Part shown: positions 10,820-20,849 of the stretch, in pieces
Numbering within the stretch: position 1 is the first letter of the stretch
Layout: every line of letters starts with the position of its first letter
Source: Exilispira sp.
GTDB lineage: Bacteria; Spirochaetota; JAAYUW01
Direction: 5' to 3'
Length of the DNA: 38,745 nucleotides
NCBI GenBank assembly: GCA_012517545.1
Contig: JAAYUW010000005.1
Span: forward strand, 1 to 38,745
Notes under the pieces: model-generated
Database searches by the model: none
The model's input: only the letters and a program-made list of their open reading frames with translations
Told to the model about the DNA's origin: nothing
Made by a program: the position numbers and the translations under genes

Positions 10820-13510
10820 TTACTTCTTGATATTCTTAGCTTTTATAGCAGCCTGAGCAGAAGCAAGTCTAGCTATTGGAACTCTAAAGGGAGAACAGGA
10901 AACATAGTTCATACCAACATTGACACAGAATTCTACAGATTTAGGTTCACCACCATGTTCGCCACAGATACCTACTTTCAAGTTTGGTCTCGTTTTTCTT
11001 CCCTTTTCAATACCCATCTTAACTAAAAGGCCAACACCTTCCTGGTCTAGAACCTGGAATGGATCATTTTTAAATATCCCGGCCTTATGCTCATCAACAT
11101 AATCCGGCAAAAATTTACCAGCATCATCTCTGGAAAGACCCATTGTCATCTGAGTAAGATCATTTGTACCGAATGAGAAAAACTCTGCATACTCGGAGAT
11201 CTGATCAGCCAGCAAAGCTGCTCTAGGAACTTCAATCATTGTACCGACCATGTAAGGGAGAGTCACCCCTGCTTTTTTAATAAGATCATCCGAAACTTCT
11301 CTAATCTGTAGCTCAAGTATATGAAATTCTTTCGCGTCTATGGTAAGAGGGATCATTATTTCTGGATAAACCTTTATCCCTTTTTTTGTACACTCTATGG
11401 CTGCCTCGATAATAGCTCTAACCTGCATAACGAGAATTTCAGGGTAAGTTATAGTTAAACGGCAACCTCTATGACCAAGCATGGGGTTTGCTTCATGGAG
11501 CTGATCAACCCTTTGTTTAACCCTTTCTAAAGGGATTCCAACTGCTTCAGCTAACCTTTTCTGACCTTTTTCATCATGTGGAACAAACTCATGTAATGGT
11601 GGGTCAATAAGTCTTATTGTAACCGGGTAACCATCCATAGCAGTAAAAATACCTTTAAAATCTTCTCGTTGAAATGGTAAAAGTTTATCAAGAGCCTTGA
11701 CTCTCTGTTCGAGACTGTCGGAAACTATCATCTCTTGAATAGCAAGTCTTCTTTCTTCTGTATCAAAAAACATATGTTCTGTTCGACAAAGGCCAATGCC
11801 TTCAGCACCCAGCTTTCTAGCATTTTCAGCATCATAAGGTGTATCTGCATTTGTTCGAACCTTAATAGTTCTGGCTTCATCAACCCATTTCATTATTTGA
11901 TAGTATTCATCTGGGAGCTCTGGTTTTATAAGATTCAAAGTTCCGATAAAAACTTCACCTGTAGAGCCATCAAGGGTAATCCAATCTCCTTCTTTGACTA
12001 TCTTATCCCCAACCTGCAATTGCTTGTTTTCATAGTTTATATTAAGCTTCTCACAACCAACTATGCAGCATTTCCCCCAACCTCTTGCCACAACAGCAGC
12101 ATGAGATGTTTTACCACCAGTTGCTGTTAATATACCTGCAGCAGCATGCATACCACCAACATCTTCTGGACTTGTTTCTCTTCTAACAAGTATAACTTTT
12201 TCGCCCTTTGCTGCCATATTCTCAGCATCTTTTGCATTAAATACAACCTTACCAACAGCTGCGCCAGGAACAGCATCTATACCTGATACAAGGAATAGTT
12301 TCTTCTTATTATCTGCTTCTTTAGGATCAATAACCGGGTAGAAAAGTCCCTCTATATCTTTAGCTGTAATCCTTAAAACTGCTTCTTCCTTTGTTATAAG
12401 CTTTTCATTGACCATATCAACAGCTATTTTGAATGCAGCTCTGGGGCTTCTTTTGCCTGTCCTGCACTGAAGCATATAAAGTTTTCCCTCTTCAACGGTG
12501 AACTCTATATCCTGCATATCTTTATAATGCTTCTCAAGCTTATCTCTAACTTCACAAAGTTGTTTGTATGCCTTTGGATCTTTTGTTTCCAACTCTGAAA
12601 GTTTCATAGGAGTTCTAATACCTGCAACAACATCTTCTCCCTGAGCATTGACAAGGTAATCTCCATAAAACTTATTTTCCCCGGTATTTGGATCTCTTGT
12701 AAAGGCAACACCTGTACCGGAGTTATCACCCATATTACCAAATACCATCTGAACAACATTGACAGCAGTTCCAACTATCCCTTTGATATTTTCAACTTTT
12801 CTGTATGTAACTGCTTTTTCAGCCATCCATGAACCAAAAACAGCATTGATTGCACCCCAGAGTTGTTCTTCTGGATCTTCTGGAAAATCTTCATTTAGCT
12901 CTTTTTTATATAATTTCTTGAATCTATCAACAACCAGTTCAAGTTCCTTTTCATTAACATCGATATCATTTATTTTTTCAGATGGATTTTTCCCAAGCCT
13001 TTTAGCAGTCTCTTCCTTCTTCACATTTTCAAAGATCTCGTCAAACTTTGCTCTATCTATCCCTTTTGCAATAGAGCCATACATCATGATAAACCTTCTA
13101 TATGCATCAAGAGCAAACCTTCTATTCCCTGTCTTTTGAGCAAGCCCCTCAACTGTTTTTGTATTAAGACCAAGGTTGAGTATAGTCTCCATCATCCCAG
13201 GCATGGAAATAGGAGCTCCAGATCTAACTGAAACAAGAAGTGGATTTGAAGGATCTCCAAGCTTTTTTCCGCAAGCTTTTTCAAGTTTTTTCATATTTTC
13301 TTCAACTTCTTTTTCAAGACCGGCGGGATATTTTTTGTTGTTCTTGTAATATAAATCACAAACTTCTGTTGTAATCGTAAAACCAGCCGGTACAGGAAGT
13401 CCAATATTGGTCATTTCTGCTAAACCCGCACCTTTTCCTCCAAGCAGGTTCTTCATATCTTTATTGCCTTCCGCTTTACCATTACCAAAAAAATATACAT
13501 ATTTACTCAT
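10820..13510 (-). CDS. ppdK: Pyruvate, phosphate dikinase
   Basis: 896 aa; LGGKGAGLAEMTNIGLPVPAGFTI, GGKTSHAAVVARGWGKCCIVGC (phospho-His domain), GLCRTEHMFF, GHRGCRLTITYPEI, SFGTNDLTQMTMGLSRDDAGKFLPDY. Confidence 0.98.
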   Translation of the reverse strand: MSKYVYFFGNGKAEGNKDMKNLLGGKGAGLAEMTNIGLPVPAGFTITTEVCDLYYKNNKKYPAGLEKEVEENMKKLEKACGKKLGDPSNPLLVSVRSGAPISMPGMMETILNLGLNTKTVEGLAQKTGNRRFALDAYRRFIMMYGSIAKGIDRAKFDEIFENVKKEETAKRLGKNPSEKINDIDVNEKELELVVDRFKKLYKKELNEDFPEDPEEQLWGAINAVFGSWMAEKAVTYRKVENIKGIVGTAVNVVQMVFGNMGDNSGTGVAFTRDPNTGENKFYGDYLVNAQGEDVVAGIRTPMKLSELETKDPKAYKQLCEVRDKLEKHYKDMQDIEFTVEEGKLYMLQCRTGKRSPRAAFKIAVDMVNEKLITKEEAVLRITAKDIEGLFYPVIDPKEADNKKKLFLVSGIDAVPGAAVGKVVFNAKDAENMAAKGEKVILVRRETSPEDVGGMHAAAGILTATGGKTSHAAVVARGWGKCCIVGCEKLNINYENKQLQVGDKIVKEGDWITLDGSTGEVFIGTLNLIKPELPDEYYQIMKWVDEARTIKVRTNADTPYDAENARKLGAEGIGLCRTEHMFFDTEERRLAIQEMIVSDSLEQRVKALDKLLPFQREDFKGIFTAMDGYPVTIRLIDPPLHEFVPHDEKGQKRLAEAVGIPLERVKQRVDQLHEANPMLGHRGCRLTITYPEILVMQVRAIIEAAIECTKKGIKVYPEIMIPLTIDAKEFHILELQIREVSDDLIKKAGVTLPYMVGTMIEVPRAALLADQISEYAEFFSFGTNDLTQMTMGLSRDDAGKFLPDYVDEHKAGIFKNDPFQVLDQEGVGLLVKMGIEKGRKTRPNLKVGICGEHGGEPKSVEFCVNVGMNYVSCSPFRVPIARLASAQAAIKAKNIKK

Positions 13511-13883
13511 TTTAGCTCCTTAAAAAGTATAGAATTGTGGGTAAATCGATATCAAAATTTGATATATTATTTTTTAATCGATTTCATTAACTATGCAAAA
13601 TTTTGAAATTTAGTCAATATTTATTCGCTCTTAGACTCTTTATTTAATAGTAATTTATATTTGAAAGATGCATATTTTACTTTTTTTTATGATTTAGTTT
13701 CGAAGAGTGAGAAGAATAATTTGCCAGATGAAACAAAAATTATACATTAAATGTAAGTCCCTGATTATATAATATATTAAACATCATTGAATATCATCAT
13801 TGAATGTATTGAAATGTTTCGAATATTGAAATTATATGAATTTGTATTATAACCTTAATTAGTATTATAATTCAGGAGTTGTT

Positions 13884-14870
13884 ATGAAGAGTAAAAGTAA
13901 ATTTCTGGTTTGTTTTTCATTCATTTTTGCAACTTTAATCTTATTTCTCTGCTTTTCCTGCACTTTTGAAGGAACTACTGATACAAATGATGATATTAAA
14001 GAACTAAATGGTGAATTAGCAGTTATCTTTGACTACTATTCAAAAGCCATGACACAAAATGATCCTTCTATTGTCAAAGACTTCGAAGAGGCTCTTTGCA
14101 AATTCGATGAGAAATATGGTTCAAATCTCGCTGATAAGTATCATAGAGAGTATAATGAATATACCAGCAGGTTATCTTCAGGAACATCATATCCAGCTTT
14201 GACCGACATGCCTTTCAATATTGATGGAACCGTTTACCTTTCGGGTGGTGATAGTGGAGTTGTTAGTTCTGTGATAAGTTTTGTCTCACCAAAAGCAACA
14301 GCCGGGAAGTACTATCACGGAGGTTCACTTGATCTAAACAAATTTGATCCTACAAACCTTAATGTTCCATCAATACAGACAGCTATTACAAAAGGTGCTG
14401 GTTACGAAACAGCACAAGATTGGATGGTCAAAGCAAATGTTGCTGTATTAAAACCAGCAGTTGTTGTTAATAGCTCATCACTTGATCTTTCACAAGCTGC
14501 TATGGATTATTATTGTGACCCAAATAACACAAACATGCAATACGGATTTTTTGCAAACTATGTTAATATTTTCAATCTTGTCACAAAAGAGGATAACTAT
14601 TACTGGTATTGTACAAAGGTTGTGTGGAGGATATATAACAAACTGGGGATAGATCTTGATTCTAACTCAAGCAAAATAGACTGGACTACATCTGGACTTT
14701 ACGATATGGTGGTTGCATATTATTATGCAAGGTACTTCTACAACTGGTCACTTGCAAAATCAAAGATAAATGAATATATGCAGCAGGCTCGCAAAACCAT
14801 AGTTCTTGCCGAGGAGATCTATTTTAGTCCATATCTGGTCAAATATTATGAACAAATTCGAAATCCATAG
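13884..14870 (+). CDS. Predicted lipoprotein with a permuted papain-like (YiiX/YaeF, NlpC/P60-superfamily) domain
   Basis: Signal peptide with lipobox-like LCFSC; a His-containing segment KYYHGGSLDL precedes YYWYCTKVVWRIYNKLGIDLD, resembling the His-before-Cys order of permuted papain-like hydrolases. AGGAG SD. Confidence 0.6.
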   Translation: MKSKSKFLVCFSFIFATLILFLCFSCTFEGTTDTNDDIKELNGELAVIFDYYSKAMTQNDPSIVKDFEEALCKFDEKYGSNLADKYHREYNEYTSRLSSGTSYPALTDMPFNIDGTVYLSGGDSGVVSSVISFVSPKATAGKYYHGGSLDLNKFDPTNLNVPSIQTAITKGAGYETAQDWMVKANVAVLKPAVVVNSSSLDLSQAAMDYYCDPNNTNMQYGFFANYVNIFNLVTKEDNYYWYCTKVVWRIYNKLGIDLDSNSSKIDWTTSGLYDMVVAYYYARYFYNWSLAKSKINEYMQQARKTIVLAEEIYFSPYLVKYYEQIRNP

Positions 14871-14961
14871 CATTTGACTGGAAAATGTTAGATCAAAAAA
14901 TGAACATTCTGGAATATTGACATTCAAAATAAATATCCCTGATTTAGATGATATTAAAATT

Positions 14962-14999
14962 AAATATTCCTGACTCAATAAAAAGAGTCGGGAATATTT
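14962..14999 (+). terminator. Intrinsic terminator after the lipoprotein gene
   Basis: AAATATTCCTGACTC - AATAAAAA - GAGTCGGGAATATTT, 15-bp stem with one G-T wobble, followed by a T-run. Confidence 0.85.
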
Positions 15000-15122
15000 T
15001 TTTAAATTATTTTTATTTTTATAAGGCATATTAAAAAACTGCAGAAAATATTGAATTAACTTAAATAAAAATTTTTAAACTTTGCTCTGCAACTGGTTTA
15101 TAACCTCACTCTATATTCTCTG

Positions 15123-15159
15123 TACTTCTGGTTATTAGACTGTAGACTTTTGATCACAG
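15123..15159 (+). repeat. Dispersed GACTTT-type repeat, locus D (degenerate)
   Basis: TACTTCTGGTTATTAGACTGTAGACTTTTGATCACAG, immediately upstream of the 15176 ORF. Confidence 0.5.
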
Positions 15160-15175
15160 CGAAGAGCGGGAAAAG

Positions 15176-16345
15176 ATGATGAAAAAAAAACTTTTATTTT
15201 ATATCTGCATGGTTGTTTTATTCTTAATAACTCAAGAAATTACTATTAAAACAGATAATAAAGATAGTTCAGTAATCTTTGGGTTTAACAACAAGATTTA
15301 TCAATATCAATTGTTAAATAATACCTTAAATCAAGTGTTTTCAGGAGATTTTTTTATTCTCGACTTCGTTTCCTATAATGATCAATTTTTTTTTGTTGCT
15401 CAATCAAATGATGAAAAAGTTTTATATCAATTTAAAGAGAAAAAAATACTAAAGCTGAAAAATTTTGGCAAAAATAATGTATATATCTCTAATAAATATG
15501 TTTTATCAATTGATTATACAAAGTTTTCGCCTGATTTTAACGGATATCTTTTTAATATATATGAAATAACCGGGAAAAGCAAGATTTCATTAAAACATAA
15601 AGGCAAATTTTACCTTAATATTATTATCAATGATACTGAAACTATTGGCGATACTATTTATTTTACAGGGGAAAATTCATCATCAATCAATCTTTATGCT
15701 TTTAAATACTCAGTTGATGATAAAAGTTTACACAAAATTTTTGAAACTAAGAAGAATAAAAATTTTCTGAAGATCTGTAATATTGATGAAAAAATTATGC
15801 TTTTTTCATCATCGAATGATTTCAATGCTTCCATGGTAAATGATGACAAACTGATCAAAAACACCAGTAAAGTTCAGGTAAAAGATCTTCTCTTTTATAA
15901 CACCAAAACATCATCACTAAACAAGATCGATATTAAGTTTAACATACGCTTTGATTTTAACTTCTATGGAGTTGCATTTTACTTAGATGATTACATCTAC
16001 ATCCAGGTTATCGATAAATATTATAAAACATATCTCTGCAAACTTTCATATAAAGAAGATTCTGTATACTTTATCGAACTTTTTGATCTTATCGATATCA
16101 ACTCAAACCAAAATATCACAGGTTTAAACGAAGATTCAAGTGTCAGTAAAAATTCTAATAATAAAAAGATACCGGATGATCTGACAATTTATAAAATTAT
16201 CAATAAAAATTCGGATCAAGCCGGATCTCAATTAAAACAGATTCTACCTTATATCTCATACAATTATTTTAAAAGAGAATTTGGGTTTAAATTTGTAGTT
16301 CTTGATATAGGTGCCATGAAGGTGATTTTTAACTTGACTCTATAA
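15176..16345 (+). CDS. Hypothetical exported protein
   Basis: 389 aa; N-terminal hydrophobic segment, then beta-rich sequence with repeated aromatic blocks; no family recognised. Confidence 0.7.
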   Translation: MMKKKLLFYICMVVLFLITQEITIKTDNKDSSVIFGFNNKIYQYQLLNNTLNQVFSGDFFILDFVSYNDQFFFVAQSNDEKVLYQFKEKKILKLKNFGKNNVYISNKYVLSIDYTKFSPDFNGYLFNIYEITGKSKISLKHKGKFYLNIIINDTETIGDTIYFTGENSSSINLYAFKYSVDDKSLHKIFETKKNKNFLKICNIDEKIMLFSSSNDFNASMVNDDKLIKNTSKVQVKDLLFYNTKTSSLNKIDIKFNIRFDFNFYGVAFYLDDYIYIQVIDKYYKTYLCKLSYKEDSVYFIELFDLIDINSNQNITGLNEDSSVSKNSNNKKIPDDLTIYKIINKNSDQAGSQLKQILPYISYNYFKREFGFKFVVLDIGAMKVIFNLTL

Positions 16346-16515
16346 TCAAAAAAGTATAAACAAAAATATAAACCATCAGTATTTCCTATCTATTTGTTCC
16401 ACTATATAAACTCTTTAAAATAAATATCTTCACCAATATTTCTTTAGTTTTACAGAGCAACTTCATAATTTTTCCATAAATTGCAAGCATATTATTTGTG
16501 AATACGGAGGCGTAT

Positions 16516-17223
16516 ATGAATACAAGAAAATTAATAGTTTTTGGGATCATTTTTCTTCTTGTTCTAGGTTTGACTTCTGCGGCTTTTGCAAGAGGAAAAG
16601 GGCAGAATAACTTTGTCAAAATCCAGATCGAATCAAAAGACTGGAAAGTTGTTGAACCAGCTTTGAAAACCTACTATGAATCTCTAAAAGAGCTGGTAAC
16701 AGCTAATTTAAACGCTGGTTTTATCTCAGAATACTATGCAAAATCAACTATCGATATGTTAACACAGGCATATCAAACAGCAGTAAAAACCAGGACAATA
16801 TATCTCCCACCTTTTGGTTTTGGCTCTGGAATGGGTTTCGGTCCTAAAGGACGTATCGGATCCAACCAGCCTCAAAATCCAGCTGGTCAACCTCAACAGG
16901 GTCCACAGCAGGGATCCCAGGGTCAGCAGAATCAGCAAGGACAACAAAATCCTCCTCCAGCAGGTCCTGGTTTTGTGAATCCTAACCTGACAGAACAGCA
17001 AAAAGCAGCCTTAAAAAGTGTAAATCCATTTATAACCAAGGTTATTGATTCACAGATCAATCTATATAAATCTTTCAAGGATGTAAAAATACTCACCGAT
17101 ACTCAATATTCAAATATCATTGAAAGATTGAATGAGCTGAAAAAAGCAGTTGATCAAAATCAATTACCTTTGATAAATCATGGGATTATGCAATTTTTAA
17201 TGCTTTGTGGATATAATAATTAA
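16516..17223 (+). CDS. Hypothetical secreted protein with Pro/Gln/Gly-rich linker between two similar helical segments
   Basis: ATG 16516 with GGAGG at 16506-16510; signal peptide MNTRKLIVFGIIFLLVLGLTSAAFA; linker NPAGQPQQGPQQGSQGQQNQQGQQNPPPAGPG. Confidence 0.75.
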   Translation: MNTRKLIVFGIIFLLVLGLTSAAFARGKGQNNFVKIQIESKDWKVVEPALKTYYESLKELVTANLNAGFISEYYAKSTIDMLTQAYQTAVKTRTIYLPPFGFGSGMGFGPKGRIGSNQPQNPAGQPQQGPQQGSQGQQNQQGQQNPPPAGPGFVNPNLTEQQKAALKSVNPFITKVIDSQINLYKSFKDVKILTDTQYSNIIERLNELKKAVDQNQLPLINHGIMQFLMLCGYNN

Positions 17224-17323
17224 GCAATCAGGCTTTATGAAATTCAATCAAATATGGTTCTTTGATATTACAGAAAGACCTGGATAGATCAACTGGATAA
17301 ACCGGGAACAAGGATAAACAGAT

Positions 17324-17350
17324 GGGGAGCATTGGCTCCCCTTTTGTTTT
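17324..17350 (+). terminator. Intrinsic terminator downstream of the 16516 gene
   Basis: GGGGAGC ATTG GCTCCCC followed by TTTTGTTTT. Confidence 0.9.
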
Positions 17351-17534
17351 AAATAAAGGTTCTGTTTAGAAAATGATATCTATAAAAAAATCATCATATA
17401 ACAGCCAAAAGTCCGGGAATAAACTTGAATCTATTACAATTCAATGATGGAATTCTAAAGTCAGATAAAAAAAACATAAAAGATAAAAAATACATCTTTA
17501 TAACAGGGGAACATGGAATAATCGTTTTCGCAAC

Positions 17535-18581
17535 TTACAGGAAAATAGACCTTAAGATTGGATTAATTAATACAGCTCTATATAGTTTGAGAAGATTATC
17601 CATGTTTGTCGATATCTGCAAATGTTTTTGCCATGCTTCGTCTCTTCTTTCAATAAGACTTGCATCATAAGTGCTTCGATAATCAAAAAACCTGTAAGCA
17701 AAAAGCACAATAGTATCATAAAGTGTCAGCCGGTAATATTGTTTATAAATAAATTGAGAGAAATTTCCCCTCTGCGATGAAAGCTTTATAATATCAAAAG
17801 GTGTAAGTCTGCCACGAAGAATTTTCATAATTATTGAATTTTTCATAAAGTCATCAAGGTCTTTAGTTACACTGATTATCGCCAAGAAAACTTGTGGAAG
17901 CATAACATTTAGTTGCGCGGATTTTTCCTCTGCAACATTATCAATATTCGCATTTCTTTCCGATATCCAGCTTGTAGATTCAACTAAACCAGTCTGGATT
18001 TCAGGACTTCTACCAAGATCCACAACACAAGAATTGCCTTTTTCTAAAAGTACGGGAGATTCATCCTCATTTTTCTGGTAACCTACAACTCCTTCATTTA
18101 CAGATACAAGCAGATCAGCTGTATCAGTAACAGCAACTGTGAAATCTGTGCCCCTGACAGATACTGTTCCGTTCGGAGTCTGTATAATATAAGATGATTT
18201 ACCAATGAGTTTGTTCACAAAAGAACTAATAGAACCAAAAAAAACTGATATAAGAGATTGATTCTGATTATCTGCATTCAAAATCGTTGAAAGCTTGACT
18301 TTTGTCCTATCATGAATAGTTATAATAGTTTTTCCATCTGTAAATACAATTTCAACCTGTGATTCCTCAAAAGTTTCTATTGTGTCACCAAGTAAAACAT
18401 TTTGATTTATCTCAAGTTTTTGAGCAGAATCTTTACCAAGCAAAGTTATCTCCGCTTTTCCAATAATTTTTCTAACCTTACCAAATGTTTCATAATCCTG
18501 TGCAGCAGAAAAAGTCATCAGGGTTAATGTGATAAAAATTGCAATAACAAGAGTTACTCTCAATTTTAAAGTTTTTTTCAT
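17535..18581 (-). CDS. FecR-domain exported protein
   Basis: 348 aa; signal peptide, then GKVRKIIGKAEI...LLGDTIETFEESQVEIVFTDGKTIITIHDRTKVKL...TPNGTVSVRGTDFTVAV...VNEGVV, a classic FecR-domain pattern. Confidence 0.85.
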   Translation of the reverse strand: MKKTLKLRVTLVIAIFITLTLMTFSAAQDYETFGKVRKIIGKAEITLLGKDSAQKLEINQNVLLGDTIETFEESQVEIVFTDGKTIITIHDRTKVKLSTILNADNQNQSLISVFFGSISSFVNKLIGKSSYIIQTPNGTVSVRGTDFTVAVTDTADLLVSVNEGVVGYQKNEDESPVLLEKGNSCVVDLGRSPEIQTGLVESTSWISERNANIDNVAEEKSAQLNVMLPQVFLAIISVTKDLDDFMKNSIIMKILRGRLTPFDIIKLSSQRGNFSQFIYKQYYRLTLYDTIVLFAYRFFDYRSTYDASLIERRDEAWQKHLQISTNMDNLLKLYRAVLINPILRSIFL

Positions 18582-18649
18582 TTTGCCTTCTATTGGATAT
18601 TAAAACTATCTAAAGGATTCTAAAATTGAATTTAATTATAAATATAAGT

Positions 18650-18726
18650 ACTTCACGGACTTTGGACTTTAGACTATTATAACGTTACTTTTACTCCTGG
18701 ATTTTCGACTTTAGATTTTTTGCTGA
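18650..18726 (+). repeat. Dispersed GACTTT-type repeat, locus E (two subunits)
   Basis: ACTTCACGGACTTTGGACTTTAGACTATTATAACGTTACTTTTACTCCTGGATTTTCGACTTTAGATTTTTTGCTGA. Confidence 0.75.
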
Positions 18727-18790
18727 ACATATATATTATCAATATTGCATATTTTTAAAAAATCAACTATACTATATAAGGGAGTTTTAA

Positions 18791-19612
18791 ATGTATTTTA
18801 TTGGGACTGCTGGATTCAGTTACAGGGACTGGGAAGATGTCTTTTACCCTAAATGTTATGATAAATTCTCATATTATAGTATGATATTTAATTTTTTAGA
18901 GCTCAATTCAACATTTTATTCACCGTTTGAAAAAAGATTCTTTGATAACTTTGCCAAAAGGTTAAAACCAGATTTTAAACTTGTCATCAAAGCCCACCAA
19001 AACTTCACACATAGAAAAGATTTTTCAGAAGCTGAGTTAAAAGATTTTCTCTTTAATATATCCGGTTTAAAGCCTTATCTGCTCTGTATCCTTTTTCAAT
19101 TTCCTTACTCTTTTCATTTTTCGACAGAAAATATTGAAAGGATAGAAAAAATTAGACAGCTTGGCTGCGATTATAATATTTCTATTGAAGTCAGACATCA
19201 ATCTTTTTTACAGGATAAATTCTTTGAATTTTGTAAAAAAAATAATATTATTTTTGTAAATATTGATCAACCTCAGATCTCATATAATATCCCCCTTTTA
19301 AGCACTGTTACAAATCAAAATCTTACTTACTTTCGTTTTCATGGCAGAAGGGCTGATAATTGGTTTAATGAGAATATTGAACCTTACCAGAGGTATGACT
19401 ACCTCTATTCTGAAGATGAACTCAAAAATCTTGCAGAAATAATAAAAAACGGGGATTGTGAAAATATTATAATTAGTTTTAACAATCATTACAGAGCTAA
19501 GGCCGTGATAAATGCTCTGCAGCTTAAAAATCTTCTCGGTGAAAAGCCAATAATTTCGGTTGATCAAATAATAAGAAATTTTGAAAATTCTAACGAGAAT
19601 TCACTGTTTTAA
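18791..19612 (+). CDS. DUF72 (YecE-like) family protein
   Basis: 273 aa; YFIGTAGFSYRDWEDVFYP, LNSTFYSPFEKRFFDNFAKRLKPDFKLVIKAHQNFTH, IEVRHQSF, YFRFHGRRADNW, IISFNNHYRAKAVINA are DUF72 hallmarks. Confidence 0.92.
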   Translation: MYFIGTAGFSYRDWEDVFYPKCYDKFSYYSMIFNFLELNSTFYSPFEKRFFDNFAKRLKPDFKLVIKAHQNFTHRKDFSEAELKDFLFNISGLKPYLLCILFQFPYSFHFSTENIERIEKIRQLGCDYNISIEVRHQSFLQDKFFEFCKKNNIIFVNIDQPQISYNIPLLSTVTNQNLTYFRFHGRRADNWFNENIEPYQRYDYLYSEDELKNLAEIIKNGDCENIIISFNNHYRAKAVINALQLKNLLGEKPIISVDQIIRNFENSNENSLF

Positions 19613-19614
19613 TT

Positions 19615-20793
19615 TTAATTTAGATATTGATTCACCTCTTCTATAAGCTGTTCCACCATAAGAACAAGGTTATCATAAGCTTTAATAAAATCTTCATCTG
19701 AAAGCATATAAATTTGCTGTTCAAGTTTATCTATTTCTGTTAGAAGATCAACAAGTTGATTTAAAAGCTCCATTCCTTTTAGCAGGTCTTTATCCATCTG
19801 ATCCAGGTTATTGTATCTATCTTCCAGTTCTTTTAATTTCTGATTTAATGCAGCTATCTGTTGTTCAATATAGGCTTTTAACTCTGCATTTTTTGAATCT
19901 ACACTTACAGGATCAATTTTATCGGTCTGCTGATCTGTATTAGCCGCAGTTACTTCTTCTTCACTTTTTTTAATAGGATATATACCTAAAATATAACTTA
20001 TACTCCTTGATTGATTTGTATTTGTAAAAGTTTCATCAAATACAAAACCAACCGCTGCATCCGTTCTTTTATAAGTAGAATTAAAACTTCTTCCCTTCAT
20101 AAACGAGAATTCCCAGAATTCATGCAATAATAGATCATAGTTTGCTATAATTATCTTATCAGGAGTAGTAATACCTGCTCTTCTTGGATAAAATACCACT
20201 CCTATAACTGGATTATTTGGATTATCGAGTGATAATATTGTGTTAGGAATAGATGACTTAGAAAAATATTGCTCATTTTCTATAATACCAATATTACTGA
20301 TCTGAAAAGGTTTATTGTAGCTTTCTCCAAGGTATGTGTCAAATAAAACCCCTATTCCAACAAAGTGACCTTTTACATCAAGATTTTTAATCTCCAATGA
20401 GACCTGCACACCAATATTATAACTATCAAGTTCAATAAATGAAATAGTTTCTATTAACTCAATAAACTTTGTCCCCCAGGTATAAACAAGTTTGTTATCC
20501 TGTAAAGTAAAATCGTTAATGACATTTCCTATTGATTCCAGGGTATATTGAAAATTGTCATACTTTATTAAAATTTTTGAAGACATGGGAGATGAATTAA
20601 AAAAAACATATGTATTTAGTTTTTTTATATAAATATTGAACATCCCCGTTTTTTTATCTGTAACAATTTTATAATAATCATTTTCTAGAGTATTATTCTT
20701 ATTCTCATCCGAAAGATTGAATGAAATAAAAATAATCACAAGAATTATCAATATTAAAGCTGAATATCTCAATTTTTTTATTTTTTTATTCAT
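19615..20793 (-). CDS. Membrane-anchored protein with beta domain and C-terminal coiled coil
   Basis: 392 aa; single N-terminal TM, beta-rich segment (FVGIGVLFDTYLGESYNKPFQISN), terminal heptad-like AELKAYIEQQIAALNQKLKELEDRYNNLDQ. Confidence 0.75.
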   Translation of the reverse strand: MNKKIKKLRYSALILIILVIIFISFNLSDENKNNTLENDYYKIVTDKKTGMFNIYIKKLNTYVFFNSSPMSSKILIKYDNFQYTLESIGNVINDFTLQDNKLVYTWGTKFIELIETISFIELDSYNIGVQVSLEIKNLDVKGHFVGIGVLFDTYLGESYNKPFQISNIGIIENEQYFSKSSIPNTILSLDNPNNPVIGVVFYPRRAGITTPDKIIIANYDLLLHEFWEFSFMKGRSFNSTYKRTDAAVGFVFDETFTNTNQSRSISYILGIYPIKKSEEEVTAANTDQQTDKIDPVSVDSKNAELKAYIEQQIAALNQKLKELEDRYNNLDQMDKDLLKGMELLNQLVDLLTEIDKLEQQIYMLSDEDFIKAYDNLVLMVEQLIEEVNQYLN

Positions 20794-20849
20794 AAAATAT
20801 TTTCCTGATTTTTTAATTTGTCGATCTGTATTTTAGATACTCAATAAAT

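Noticed and set aside
10920-13139. Plus-strand ORFs opposite ppdK
   Set aside because: Antisense shadows with Ser/Phe-rich compositional artefacts.
13784-13808. Two-copy CATCATTGAATAT/CATCATTGAATGT direct repeat upstream of the lipoprotein gene
   Set aside because: Only two short copies in AT-rich sequence; could be chance.
17425-17670. Plus-strand 81-aa ORF
   Set aside because: Overlaps the C-terminal end of the FecR-domain gene in antisense; no motif.
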